Shown here: piece after piece, positions 53,458 to 64,000 of the stretch | Layout of the letters: each line of letters opens with the position of its first letter | Position numbering within the stretch: position 1 is the stretch's first letter | Origin: Apoderus coryli | Taxonomy: Eukaryota; Arthropoda; Insecta; Coleoptera; Attelabidae | NCBI GenBank assembly: GCA_911728435.2 | Contig: OU452199.1 | Span: forward strand, 8,752,860-8,816,859 | Length of the DNA: 64,000 nt | Direction of reading: 5' to 3' | The notes under the pieces: generated by a model | Seen by the model: only the letters and a program-made list of their open reading frames with translations | Told to the model about the DNA's origin: nothing | Databases searched by the model: none | Translations under genes and position numbers: made by a program

Positions 53458-56400
53458 ATGATGCCAATTAAGGATAATTATGATGTTGCATGTTTTTATG
53501 TTACTAAACATTCCACATGGAAGGGAAAGTAAGTACCACAGACACATTATGTAAATTATCGTAATCTATAATTATTAAAATCAATCCAAATTACAGTTGA
53601 TGACTGTTTAATTTGATTATTTAGGTACATCTTCAGAACTCTTTCTCGCTTTGGTTCAGTAACTATATGGTTTTGACTAACCGGATAAATAAAGGGCTAC
53701 CGACTTATTTATTTTTTAGATACAAAAGAATATTTTCCATTGGTTCGAGAGGAATCACCACTTATAATCCATCAACTTTAGAAGTAACAAATCGTTGGAT
53801 ATACAGTGATTTTATCTCTGTTACACCAGTAAGGGGTGGACATGTACCGAATGAGTTTCATATTACCATGAAAAAGGATAAGAAAATTGATAAAATGACG
53901 TTTTCGTCAGAACACAGAACACAATTAATTACGGAGGCGTTGAAATTTAGAAACTATTTTTTAGAAAAACCTAAGGAAATATTGGTAACTATGTTTTTAT
54001 TTTTTTATTGTACCTAAATGAGAGATGTAAATATTGAATTAAGTAGGTACATACTTACAATACGGTACCATGTCAATTACCAACTACTTGGCTGTTAAAC
54101 ACAACGTGCTGTTTGTTTATTGTGTTTGTTCTATTTAGAATACATAAGTATTAATTAATAATAATAATAGTTTATTAGCAATCAAATTAAATTAAAATTA
54201 CAGAAACATCATTCTTAATACTAAACTTAATCGATATAAATGACTACGAAAATTCGTATTTGTGTTTTAACTTTTGCAGCGATTTCATGCATATAAACGG
54301 CATTGGTCAGATATTGGATTACCCATAATATTAGAAGTTACTCCATATTCCTTAGATCAGTTGGATCCTACAACAAGCACAGTTATGGCTAGTTACTGTT
54401 ACAAAGATTTTGAAGGCGTTTGCACCATATCTGATTATCCAGGTACACTATTTTTTATACTGCTATTGACCACAAAATATTGCTTTTTGAAAAGAAAAAA
54501 AGTTTCTTGGTCTCAAATAGGTAATATGAACAAATACCGGAGTAATTTAAAAATTCTTGCTATTTCGAAGTATGCAATAGGACTAGGTCATCTGAAAATC
54601 AAAATAGAATTTAGCAAAAAAATATGTCGGGTTGGGATAGTTTCTTTTTAGCTTGAGTTATGGATTAGCATTGAAAAGTCTATAACTATAATAGTTGACT
54701 GCAGAGAAATTGAAAATCATTGAATTTTGGTGTTTATTATTTTTAGGAGGCTTTGTAGTAGTATGCGGTGGATTTGGTCGCATTCACCTATTTCAATCGG
54801 CCGATTTCGATAAGATTAAGACTAAAATGTTGGATTGTGCTGCAAGTTATTTGGGTATAATTATCAAAGTACTTAGTACGCCTATTACATTAGAGGATTG
54901 TCAGATGCAAAGATTCGGAAAATACAGGTATTAAGCGTGCGTGTAATTTTTATAATAATTGCGATAACATACATTATATTTTATATTTCTTTTACAAATC
55001 AAAGACGTCTACTCCACAAAATACTTTTATACAGATGTTCAATTCAGCCAAACATGTTTCGGAACTTTACTGGTCCATCTTCAGTGGCATTAATAAGTTT
55101 TACAAAGAATCTCACCTAGTGTCTAAGTTGTAATATGGATTAAAAACATGTATACATACTAGAATATAGGAAAGAAAAATTTAGAGTTAAGCAGTTATAT
55201 AATGCTGACAAACCACCTATCAGTTTGTGAAAAACAATATAATAATAATTTTAGAAAACTTAAAAATTAATTATACTAATTGTAAACAGCAAATATCATA
55301 ATACACCAGTTAATGCTGCTGTAAAAGTATTTTGTGGAGTAGACGTCTTTGATTTGTGAATACATCCCGCTCCTCGTCGTAATGGATTATTTCAGACACA
55401 TTTTTTTTTCTATTTCTTTATTTATGGACAATGATGTTCAATTTCAATAATAATAAGAATATACAAGACTAACAATAAATAAATGCAACCTCCTAAAATA
55501 GATAATTTTACAATTCACAAAGAAAAGAAAAAACACACCCACAACGGTGGGTATATCAGCAGAACAAAATTTAAGATTCTTAACATAATATTAAACAAAA
55601 ATTACAGTCGAGAATTCCGAGGTAAGTGCACCAAAAATCTACCGCACGTCATTGGAACCATATATACAGGCTGATCCACTAAGCGTGGCCAGCGGCTGTA
55701 TCTCGGAAACTATTGGTCGTAGAACCTTGGGGAATTTTTTTTTTTCAATTAAGGTGGTCATGAAAAAATCCTAGAAATTATTTTCAAGTTCCGCATTTCG
55801 CCACAAGGGGGCGTTATTTCATTTAAAAATTTAAAATGCTTAATTTCTCCGAAAATTTCCAAATATAGATAAAAATGTGGTAACATCGTGAAAAAGCCTA
55901 GACAATTTTACGCCTCAGACAAAAGTGGTGTAAAATTATCTAGGCTTTGTAATGATGTTACCAAATGTTTGACTACATTTGGGAATTTTCGCAGAAATCA
56001 AGCATTTTAAATTTTTAAATGAAATAACGGCCCCTTGTGGCGAAATGCGGAACTTAAAAATAATTTCCAGAATTTTCTCATGCCCACTTTAATTGAAAAC
56101 AAATTTTCCCCAAGGTTCTACGACCAATAGTTTCCGAGATACAGCCGCTGGCCACGCTTAGTGGATCAGCCTGTATATCATGTTCAGCACGCGCATAAAA
56201 ATACACGAGTCACCTAAAAAATCTAGCTGCTGCTGGAAACGATTTGCTAGAGCCGGAACTGTAGCTATAAAAAAACTTATTGGGTAATTTGACATATGAA
56301 AAGGCTCATGAAATAAGGCGACGACCCGTATATTTCTATACGGAATATGTTTCTAACTTTAGCCAAAAGGTCAGGGCAATGAACTTGGTAATTTAATAAT

Positions 56401-59400
56401 TTAAATAAAATAATAAAGTCCCTCTTGTTTCTGCGACCGTCCAGAGTAGTGAGATGTCCCAGGACGATGTCCTAGCTTATACGTAATATAATTTGAAAAC
56501 CTGTTTTGTACTTCCTCTAAACTGTGAATATGGCAGCGATAAGAAGGGTTTCACAAGAGTAATCTGTTGTTGAAAATATCGTCAGATATTCAATGACACC
56601 GTTTCTGGTTAATTGCATCTCATCAGCACTGCGCCGTCTTGATTATCTCTATAGGAAACGAACAAATTGTTTAAAATAATCAGTGATTCTGTCTAAAACG
56701 ATAAAGCTATTAATGGGTGTTGGCAAATATTTTGTTGATATGTATTTTTATTAATTTAAGTGATGACGAGCATCAAACATCAGTGTCCGAATTTGCTGTG
56801 TACAAAGTGCACAAATCTAGACATCCAGAACCAGTACGAAGAACAATGTGTCTATCGGAAACTTGTCTATTAGAAAGAGATCCTCAAACGTACACAATAT
56901 GCACATTGCAGCCGTTATGTAATATTTTCGCTTTAGTTCGAGATAATAGGAACTTACAACAATTCAGTATCGAGTATATCAATGGGGAAGTTAGAACATA
57001 CACAACAACAGATCGGTAAACACGTTTGTATATTATTCGTTGATTATGATGGTAATAATGATAGAATTATTTTAGGGATTCACTATTAGCTTCCCTCCTA
57101 GATGGTGTTCGAGCATCCGGAAATAAAGACGTACATGTCACCATGGTTTCTACGCATAGAGGTTTGCGATTTGGACCATTGCATTTACCTGTTGAAGAAG
57201 AAGCTGAAAGTTTGCATTTGAAACTGTTGCAGTTTCCACCGCCTTCACAGACTTTTACGATTTGTGTGAGAAGATTTAACGCAAATGCGCCTTATAGTGG
57301 GTTGTTGTATAGTGTAACACAGGAGGTATGATTTTATCATCAATTTGTTGAATGTTAGATTCGAAAACTCACTTTAAAACTATTTTGTTTAGGGAATATT
57401 TTCTGAAAACAAGGAGAAACTAATAATGGGTGCATTACAATCGCTGGTTGCTAAAGAAGGTGATCAGAAAACAATTTCAGCTGAAGAACTGGAGGCGCAG
57501 TTCCAGGCATTACGGCGACTAGTTGCTAGTAAAGTTGGTTATGCTGCGTTTACAAAATTATCCAGGTATTCTAATCAGTCTCTAATTTATTTTGTGATTG
57601 TGATTATTTGTTTAGTTTTTTTAGTCGCTTAATGTGCGGAGGGTTCATTATTTGAAAGCTTGTAATTTAGTTTCAGGGATGCAGTCGGCATGAAAGTTGT
57701 CACAGCGTTAAAAAGAAACGATTTCGGTGTTACCCATGCAGCAATCGATATGATTTGTGCGCTGATGCACCCGATGCATGACGATTATGATTTGAGACAA
57801 GAGCAATTAAACAAATCATCACTATTACAAACAAAACCATTTCTGGAAAGTTTACTAAATATGTGGACTATTCATATTGTAAGTGATTGCTTTCTACATT
57901 GCAAATTTTATTTTTCAGTACAATATATCCCGACATCTACTGAGATATTATTATATTAACAATATCTTCCAACTGCGGCACACAAAATTAGGTTATCATA
58001 GAACGATAACGTTCGCCAATGATTCCTCTAGACAACAATGCACACCAGTGACAAGTCTTGAATCTTTTGGTGGTTTTCTGAACCCAAAATGCGTTAGTTT
58101 AACTGGATTATTGTCGGTTGTTTTTCTGGCTAAAACGAGACATCTATTCCCACTACTGTTTCAATTTTATTTAGGCGTATAAATATTTTAAGTCTTTTTT
58201 AAGGGTTTAGAATGGTTCTAGGACAGTTCTCGGACTGCGCCGAACTGGTTGCGGCTTGGGTAGAAATCTCGGATCTATTACGGTTCCAAATTGTGAAAAA
58301 ACCCGAACATTTCATCTTCATCTATACCAAACATAATTAATATATAACCTAACTTTAATTTACAACAATAAAATAAGAGCCAAACATTTATTGTTGTACC
58401 TTTTCATTTTCTTTTCGTTTTATTTGGATTTTTCATTTTCATTCAAAATGGGTAGTGAGCGTAAGTTAACAAATCATATGAATTTCATGAAATACAAATG
58501 TTTAATACAATTATAATTGTCTTCTTTTAGATATTGTTAATTCTATTACTATGTGGACTGTATTTTATCTAATTTTCTATTAAAACTATTAAACTACTGT
58601 TAGCTTTCAAACTATTTTTTATTCAATGACAACTCGTTAAAAACTATAATCATAATGCTAGTCATTAACAAAATAAAGGGTATTACAAATTAATATAGAA
58701 AATAAAAATTCAAATTCTAACAAATATACTAAATATAATATATAATATTGTTTTTTTTTTAATAAATTTAGTCCACCTTTTTAAATATAGATAAATTTAA
58801 TTATAATATAACATTTAACAATAAATATATTGTCACACCCGGTATATTGTAACAAAAATATTGCATCGGGTCAAACTAAGTATTTTCGCTGATAAATAAT
58901 TTATAAAAATTCATCACTCCTAACATCGGTATTGTATCTACTAAATAGACAAAATCTGCTGATTGACATTTTTCCACAAAAGCGGTACCACGAATAGACA
59001 ATTTGATTGGTTGATGTTCGAAAGAGTGGAAAAAAAAAGTTATAAATATTGATGCAACAGGAAGTTGCAGGTAGATTTTTTGATTTGCGCTTCTCTGAAG
59101 TAAAGTTTGAAGTGAGTGGTTAGAGACTTGGCAGCTCGGAGCATGAAGTCTCCCTAGAGTTCGAGCACATGTGACCGAGTCCTCTGTCAGTTTCTGTTAA
59201 CCACAAAACATAATTAACACGTTTATGGATATGCGCATGTATAGCAAATAATCTTAAAACAGTCTGAGATTAATACTTGCCCAACAGCAGGGATCGAATC
59301 TGACAGTTCTAGAACCGGTCTCAAAATTTTTTCTTTCAAACCCAAACAGCAAATTGCAGGTTATATAACTGTCCTAAATCGGTTCAACAAAACGCAAACG

Positions 59401-62400
59401 TCTATATTTATATTGCACATTCTCCTGACAGTTCTAGAACAGTTCTTGTACGAACCCGAATAAAGCTATTATTAATCGTATAATACGTGTGCGATGTTGA
59501 TTCCATCTTCTATAATTGGAGATTCTTAGCTCTGAAGAAAACAACCGATGAGAGTCCGGTTAAATGGAATAAATCGGGTAAATATTTTTTTATGGGTATC
59601 ATAAAATACTGAAGCAATGTGTGTGATTTTTTCAGGCACAAGGTACGGGCGCTTTGGTAGTGTCGGCCATGTTAGATTTTCTAACGTTCGCACTTTGTGT
59701 GCCATATTGTGAGACTACAGATGGTAAACAATTTGATATGCTACTTGAAATGGTTTCAGATAGAGGACGTATGCTCTACAGGCTGTTTCAGGTGAATAAG
59801 TAGACATTTATAAAAAAAAATATATTTTCCTTGTTACCATAAATTTTGTAAAAAATTAATTTGATTTCCTATCAGGTTGTTGCTATAGACATTAATTTAG
59901 ATAATATAATCATATACTAATTGACTGCCAATTCCCCACTAGATCTAGTTGTTCTTTAAGGCTCGTAGTTTACATGATCTAATAATCAAACATTTTATGA
60001 ATAGCTAGTCCTTTCTTTGTCATTTTAGAAGAATTGACAAGGACGGAGAAGTTATATCAAATTATTATTTTAAATAGTACTACTGGATGATATCGCTAAT
60101 GAATATAAAGTATAAAAAATATTTTTCTGAAATCATTAAAAAATAATATTTATATTCTATTAGCATCCCTCCATGGCAATAGTAAAAGGAGCAGGTCTAA
60201 TAATGAGGGCTTTAATCGAAGAAGGGGAATCAGAAGTAGGCGTCAAAATGCAAAATTTAGCATTAGCAGAGGGAGCTTTACCTCGCCATCTATTAGCTGC
60301 CCTCTATACTCAGGGCACCGATGGTCGATTACTCACACATAGGCAACTTTCGCGCCACTTGATTGGTCTATGGGTTACTGGTAATCCTATTGCTATGGGG
60401 TTATTGAAACGAATAATGGTAAGTTAGATAGGTAGTTCAACTGTTAGATATTTCTAAATTTATTTAATTAACTTTGTAGCCTATCGGTCTAATAAGCTTT
60501 TTAGACTCTCAGGATAAAGTTCCGGAGAACGCTAAAGAACAGGAAATGTTAAACCATCGAGATAACTTAAAAATGGCACAGGATCATGCTACTAAAACGA
60601 AGAAGAATCCTAACTGGATTGCTGTCGAACGACAGTTGAAGCAGGTAGAGAAGCGTGTAGAACATTACACCAATTTAGCTCTTCAACATTGGGGAGCTAG
60701 TAGGGTCGGTATAAATTTAAAACGTGAGGAAAAAATGAAAGAGCGACCCATTGTATTGCGAAGACGTAGAGAACGTGTGAAGGCTGAAAGCAATTGGTCT
60801 TTGTTTTACTGGAATTTTATTCAAGATCATGCATTACCAAACTTAATTTGGAATCATAAGGTAAATGTTATTAATCAAAAATTAAATATTGTTTGTTAGA
60901 TTTGAGTATTTTAGACACGAGAAGAACTAAGAAGTGCTTTAGAGAGTGAGCTTAGAAATTTTACCAGCGATCGAGATTTGGCTGGTAATGCTTTAGTTGC
61001 TTGGAATCATCAGGAGTTTGAACTGAACTATCAGTGTTTGGCCGAAGAAGTGAAGATTGGTGATTATTATCTTAGATTACTTTTAGAAATGGATGATCAC
61101 AACGATGACTCGCCAATTAGAAAGTCGTAAGTGGATATTATTATTATTATATTTTTAAGGTTGGCCTATTGCCTCGAGCACTTGCAATTTATTGTCCGCT
61201 TGTCTTAGTATAAAATTTAAATACAAAGTTTTATCGTTTTCTTTTCATTAACTTTGCACTATCGTCGCGTCATTCAAGCATCTCAACCGCAGTTCATGTC
61301 GCAGAAATTTTTAGAGAATTCGACACAACCATTTTTAAAATTCTGCATGATCATATTTGCATAACAAAGGTCAGATAATGCTCATGCCACCCCAAAGTCG
61401 AATGTTCTGTGTATTATGAGAAGTGATTAGCCTATCCTGAGTTAGAATAATTCATACTTGTTTGTTTTAATTTCTTTAAGTCAAGTTATTTATGTATGGG
61501 AACAACAATCCAGCTCAAAAACAGCGATTATCCCATATATTTTTTATGCGAAATTCTAAACGACGTCCTTTCAAGGTTCTATACTATAACAATGATTAGA
61601 TGCTTAGTTTCTAGATGGCTTTAAGGCTTAGTAATTACAATTCAGCTCAAAAACAGCAATTATCCCATGCATATTTTATGGGAGATTCTAAAGGACGTCC
61701 TTCCAAGGTTCTATGCCCTAACACGGATAAGATGCTTAGTTTCTAGGTGGCTTAAAGGCTTAGTAATTAAAATCCAGCTCAAAAACAGCAATTATCCCAT
61801 GTATTTTTTATGGGAGATTCTAAAGGACGTCATTTTGAGGTTCTATGCTCTAACAAAGATAAGATGCGTAGTTTCTAGATGGCTTGAAGGCTCAGTAATT
61901 ATCATACCATCCTTGATATAGTATGTATTCAAATGTGGAGCGCCTTGTTTCTGGTATAGTGAATATACTAGAGTTGCTCAAATGGAAATAACTAAAATAA
62001 TGTAACGATAATATGTATTATTAAGATTACTCAACGTGAATCTGGAAACCTTATTTTACCACTATATGTATTATAAAATTTCACAATTTCAAAATGCAAA
62101 ACAGGCTGAGATTATCCAAAAGTGGCTTATATAACAAGAGAAGAAAATTCGAAGAATAGAAATAAACAATTAAATACATATTTAGGAAATTCAGCTAATG
62201 TAGAGGAATTATTAGAATTGTTTGCTGAATTTATTGACCAAAACAGAAATTGTAAGATTGATGCTACAATCGTAGTGGGGTCGTTTTGGCGTTAGACCTA
62301 AAAAGATATTTTGTGAATGTTTAGAGATTGCGCAGTTGCCCCAAACTCTTCACGTTTGGCGGTCTTAAAGGACCACTTTAAATTTCAAAGTCATGTTTGC

Positions 62401-63381
62401 TTGGCAAAGGATCGCTTTTTTTTAATCTTATGTTATCAAGTTCAGGATTTTCATATGATCTTCTAGATCGCCGGATTTTCTATTTCGTTGTTCGTCTCTA
62501 AACCTGCCTCTCTTTTGACTAGGGAGCCAAATGCAGTAATGCATCAATCGCTGCTATAGGGCAAGTTGGCATCGCCTCTGTTATTTCGAAACAGGTGAGC
62601 CTTTGCAATTTTTGTACACGATTTTTAAAAACAGGAGATGTTGTAAAGAACTAAAAATATAGTTCGGTACTAAATCCAAACCTACCAGATTTAGTTTTAC
62701 GGTCTTATTCCACATAACTGATAACTGTTTCTAGTGTGTCACATAATTTTGATAAATTGAAACGGGACCTCAGTTTTCACAAAATAGTGCTATGACAACT
62801 CTTTTCAATTTGTTCTAATTTTTGTCCCAACAGTTTCGGAGACATTCTCTTATTCATCCTGTATTGCCATTGGTTTATATATTTATTTTGTTTTCAGCTA
62901 CGAATTTTTTAACGATTTATATCATAGATTCCTGTTAACTAGTAAAGTAGAAATGAAATGTATGTGTCTTCAAGCAATGTCAATTGTATATGGTAGATAT
63001 TTCGAAGATATAGGACCATTTGCGGATACAAAATACACTGTTATTATGTTAGAACGTGTAAGTCTATAAATTTTAATTTTAGATATTTCATTGTTTCATG
63101 AAATACTTTTTTAGTGCTTAGACCGTATGGAAAGGGACCGAATTATAATCTTTATGTCAAAACTGATATTACATAAGCGGAATGTTAGAGAACTGCTAGA
63201 TATGGGTGGCGTTAAAATTTTAGTAGATCTAACAACGTTGGCTCATCTCCATACATCTCGAGCCGTGATACCAACACAAACAAATGTCATTGAGGCTAGT
63301 CCAGATATGGAGATTGAACAAAAGAAAGAGTGGCATTACAATACCGAGGAGGGTAGAAAAGGCCCAATAAGCTTTAAAGAG
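53458..63381 (+). CDS. Rme-8: Rme-8 / DNAJC13, first 14 coding exons (3' end beyond window)
   Basis: Exons 53458-53528, 53720-53984, 54280-54442, 54747-54927, 56761-57015, 57076-57325, 57393-57565, 57677-57878, 59636-59791, 60164-60418, 60480-60860, 60915-61126, 62898-63057, 63115-63381 all have AG/GT borders and matching phases, giving 997 codons with no stop. The start is the first of two Met codons before [20 protein letters not shown]. The N-terminus is the PH-like lipid-binding region ([20 protein letters not shown]); armadillo-like helical repeats follow ([34 protein letters not shown]); exon 14 holds the GYF_2-type start ([16 protein letters not shown], residues 980-995). The J domain and C-terminal half lie outside the window. 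Known role: peripheral early-endosome co-chaperone that recruits Hsc70 and controls clathrin dynamics, retromer sorting and receptor recycling. The gene is single-copy and conserved in animals, and looks intact here. Confidence 0.95.
54994..55357. repeat. Repeat with perfect 35-bp inverted ends and a hammerhead-like core
   Basis: 54994-55028 and 55323-55357 are exact reverse complements (contain GTCTACTCCACAAAATAC). Between them the minus strand reads CTGAAGATGG, a partial stem ending GTTCC, then GAAACATG (about 55082-55048), a degenerate hammerhead-like order shared with 19.1 kb. It lies in Rme-8 intron 4 and is probably Penelope-derived. Confidence 0.75.
55663..56177. mobile_element. Foldback element E (515 bp, near-perfect palindrome)
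   Basis: The ends TATACAGGCTGATCCACTAA and its mirror continue as ~240-bp arms with few mismatches (GTGGCCAGCGGCTGTATCTC, ATTGGTCGTAGAACCTTGG, GAAATGCGGAACTT and mirrors) around a short centre. No coding capacity. It lies in Rme-8 intron 4 and is bounded by TA-rich sequence as expected for a TA-targeting family. Confidence 0.88.
56178..56760. other. Rest of Rme-8 intron 4, no gene
   Basis: No recognisable feature. Confidence 0.4.
57879..59635. other. Rme-8 intron 8, no gene
   Basis: 1.76 kb of AT-rich sequence. GACAGTTCTAGAAC-type strings (59298, 59425) recur and a GGTTCTAGGACAG relative is at 58213, possibly a diffuse repeat. No open frame is credible. Confidence 0.4.
61502..61905. repeat. 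Three tandem copies, exact 132-bp period
   Basis: CAGCTCAAAAACAGC begins at 61511, 61643 and 61775. Each copy continues with ATTATCCCAT, a TTTTATG block, GATTCTAAAGGACGTC, GGTTCTATG and GATGCTTAGTTTCTAG, at roughly 85-90 percent identity by eye. It lies in Rme-8 intron 12. A short plus-strand frame through it is a by-product. Confidence 0.9.
61906..62897. other. Rest of Rme-8 intron 12, no gene
   Basis: No recognisable feature beyond the tandem repeat. Confidence 0.4.
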
Positions 63382-64000
63382 GTAAAGGGATTACATATTG
63401 TTTTGAAGTTATTTTCTAGAATTATTGATTATAGACTGCAAGCTATTCGTGTTCTAACGGCAAAAAAGCTAACTGAATATGATTGCTGTCAAACACAATT
63501 ATGATTCGTTATGAAAATCGATTGCGACTTTGCGTCATGTCGGGTGTTAATTGAAGATGACTGCCAAATAGGAGAATACGTTTGGTGAAGCTATGTCAGC
63601 CTCTATGATGTCGTTTTTCGGAGTAGACTAGCGAATTAAACGTATTCAGTATTATTCACGCTAGTCACACGGTGAATTCCGTGTCTGATGAGTCAATCAT
63701 TGATGACGAAACTAGCCCAATAGTGAGCTCCTCTCAATACCCACTACGGAGTTTGAGATGCTTCATCTCGGCGTGGCGAAAGACCTCATATCCCATACGC
63801 GTTTTAGACGATCATTAGGGACAACGTTCTTGAAGAGGGTTTCTCCGAAAGTTTTTCCAGGCACCGTAGATTACTCGACGAGCTGTGAATTACGAGGTTT
63901 GCAGAGGATCAGTCAGGGCACGTATTTCGTTTCGTCCTACTCTTCTACTCCTCAGACAAACAAGGAAGTCAGTGACGTGTTTGGTTCAATTTAATATACA
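63382..64000. other. Start of Rme-8 intron 14 with a hammerhead-bearing repeat
   Basis: After the exon 14 donor (GTAAAG at 63382) translation soon hits a stop and no longer resembles Rme-8. From about 63520 the base composition turns more GC-rich and continues to the window edge, likely one repeat containing the ribozyme. A GGAGTAGACTAGCG block (63620) resembles the GTGGAGTAGACG block at 55.3 kb. The frame at 63758-63994 has no family I recognise. Confidence 0.45.
63660..63716 (+). ncRNA. Hammerhead ribozyme, type III, structurally complete
   Basis: Stem III GCTAG (63660-63664) pairs with CTAGC (63712-63716). The cleavage triplet GTC ends at 63666. Stem I ACACGG (63667-63672) pairs with CCGTGT (63679-63684) over loop TGAATT. 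The core CTGATGA spans 63685-63691. Stem II GTCA (63692-63695) pairs with TGAC (63704-63707). GAAA is 63708-63711. Every conserved core base is present and all stems pair perfectly. It should self-cleave after C63666 if transcribed on the plus strand, the same strand as Rme-8, in whose intron 14 it lies. The host is probably a Penelope-like or retrozyme repeat, inferred from known hammerhead distribution. Confidence 0.88.

Noticed and set aside
57883..58182. Open frame after Rme-8 exon 8
   Set aside because: It begins beyond a clear GTAAGT donor and has no resemblance to Rme-8; it is intron sequence.
61502..61905. CRISPR-like look of spaced repeats
   Set aside because: Whole units repeat, not short repeats with unique spacers, and the DNA is eukaryotic.
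61667..61921. 84-codon open frame with repeated [19 protein letters not shown]
   Set aside because: It is the translation of the 132-bp tandem repeat inside an intron; no evidence of coding.
63382..63504. Read-through of Rme-8 exon 14 to a stop
   Set aside because: The conserved GYF-type sequence breaks exactly at GAG|GTAAAG, so a splice donor there fits better than a C-terminus.

Overview
This is eukaryotic, intron-bearing, AT-rich DNA packed with decayed transposons. The two main genes are typical of animals. The pickpocket-type DEG/ENaC channel, mellifera-type mariner, Tc1-like element, insect-style LINE fragments and a mitochondrial ATP6-COX3 copy (TGA read as Trp) point to an insect with a large, repeat-rich genome. 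A beetle is plausible, but the sequence does not fix the order.

Three protein genes can be supported. (1) A pickpocket/DEG-ENaC sodium-channel subunit on the minus strand, from 50346 down to 9204. It has 11 coding exons with consistent splice phases and an intact 446-residue product. Its 41 kb are almost all transposon-filled intron. (2) A small THAP zinc-finger gene on the plus strand (44308-45199), nested inside intron 4 of the channel gene, with tandemly duplicated small 3' exons that allow alternative C-termini. (3) The 5' portion of Rme-8 (DNAJC13), the endosomal J-domain co-chaperone, on the plus strand from 53458. Fourteen coding exons (997 codons) lie in the window and the gene runs off the right edge. 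Genes 1 and 3 are transcribed divergently across about 3.1 kb (50347-53457) that holds a Harbinger element and a perfect 75-bp inverted repeat.

The left 9 kb lie downstream of the channel gene and hold LINE debris, a tyrosine-recombinase relic, and the first of several giant inverted-repeat elements. The channel introns hold: three more large foldbacks (10.6-12.4, 13.4-14.1, 26.3-28.9 kb); R1/jockey/CR1-like LINE pieces; a NUMT (20.56-21.11 kb); a Tc1-like element with 93-bp terminal repeats; a hAT-like relic; an 8.4-kb inverted duplication (29.34-37.75 kb) that later received a LINE in one arm and an RpL24 retropseudogene in the other; a mariner; and a Crypton-like tyrosine recombinase relic. 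Rme-8 introns hold a 515-bp foldback, a triple 132-bp tandem repeat and Penelope-like repeats.

The most striking signals lie outside protein genes. There is one structurally complete type III hammerhead ribozyme core (63660-63716), two minimal type I hammerhead cores (42828-42869 and 47954-47995, minus strand), and several degenerate relatives. There is also a set of foldback elements ending in TACAGGGTG-like motifs, two of which enclose remnants of IS630/Tc1/mariner-like transposases. All calls come from reading the sequence; no database search was possible.
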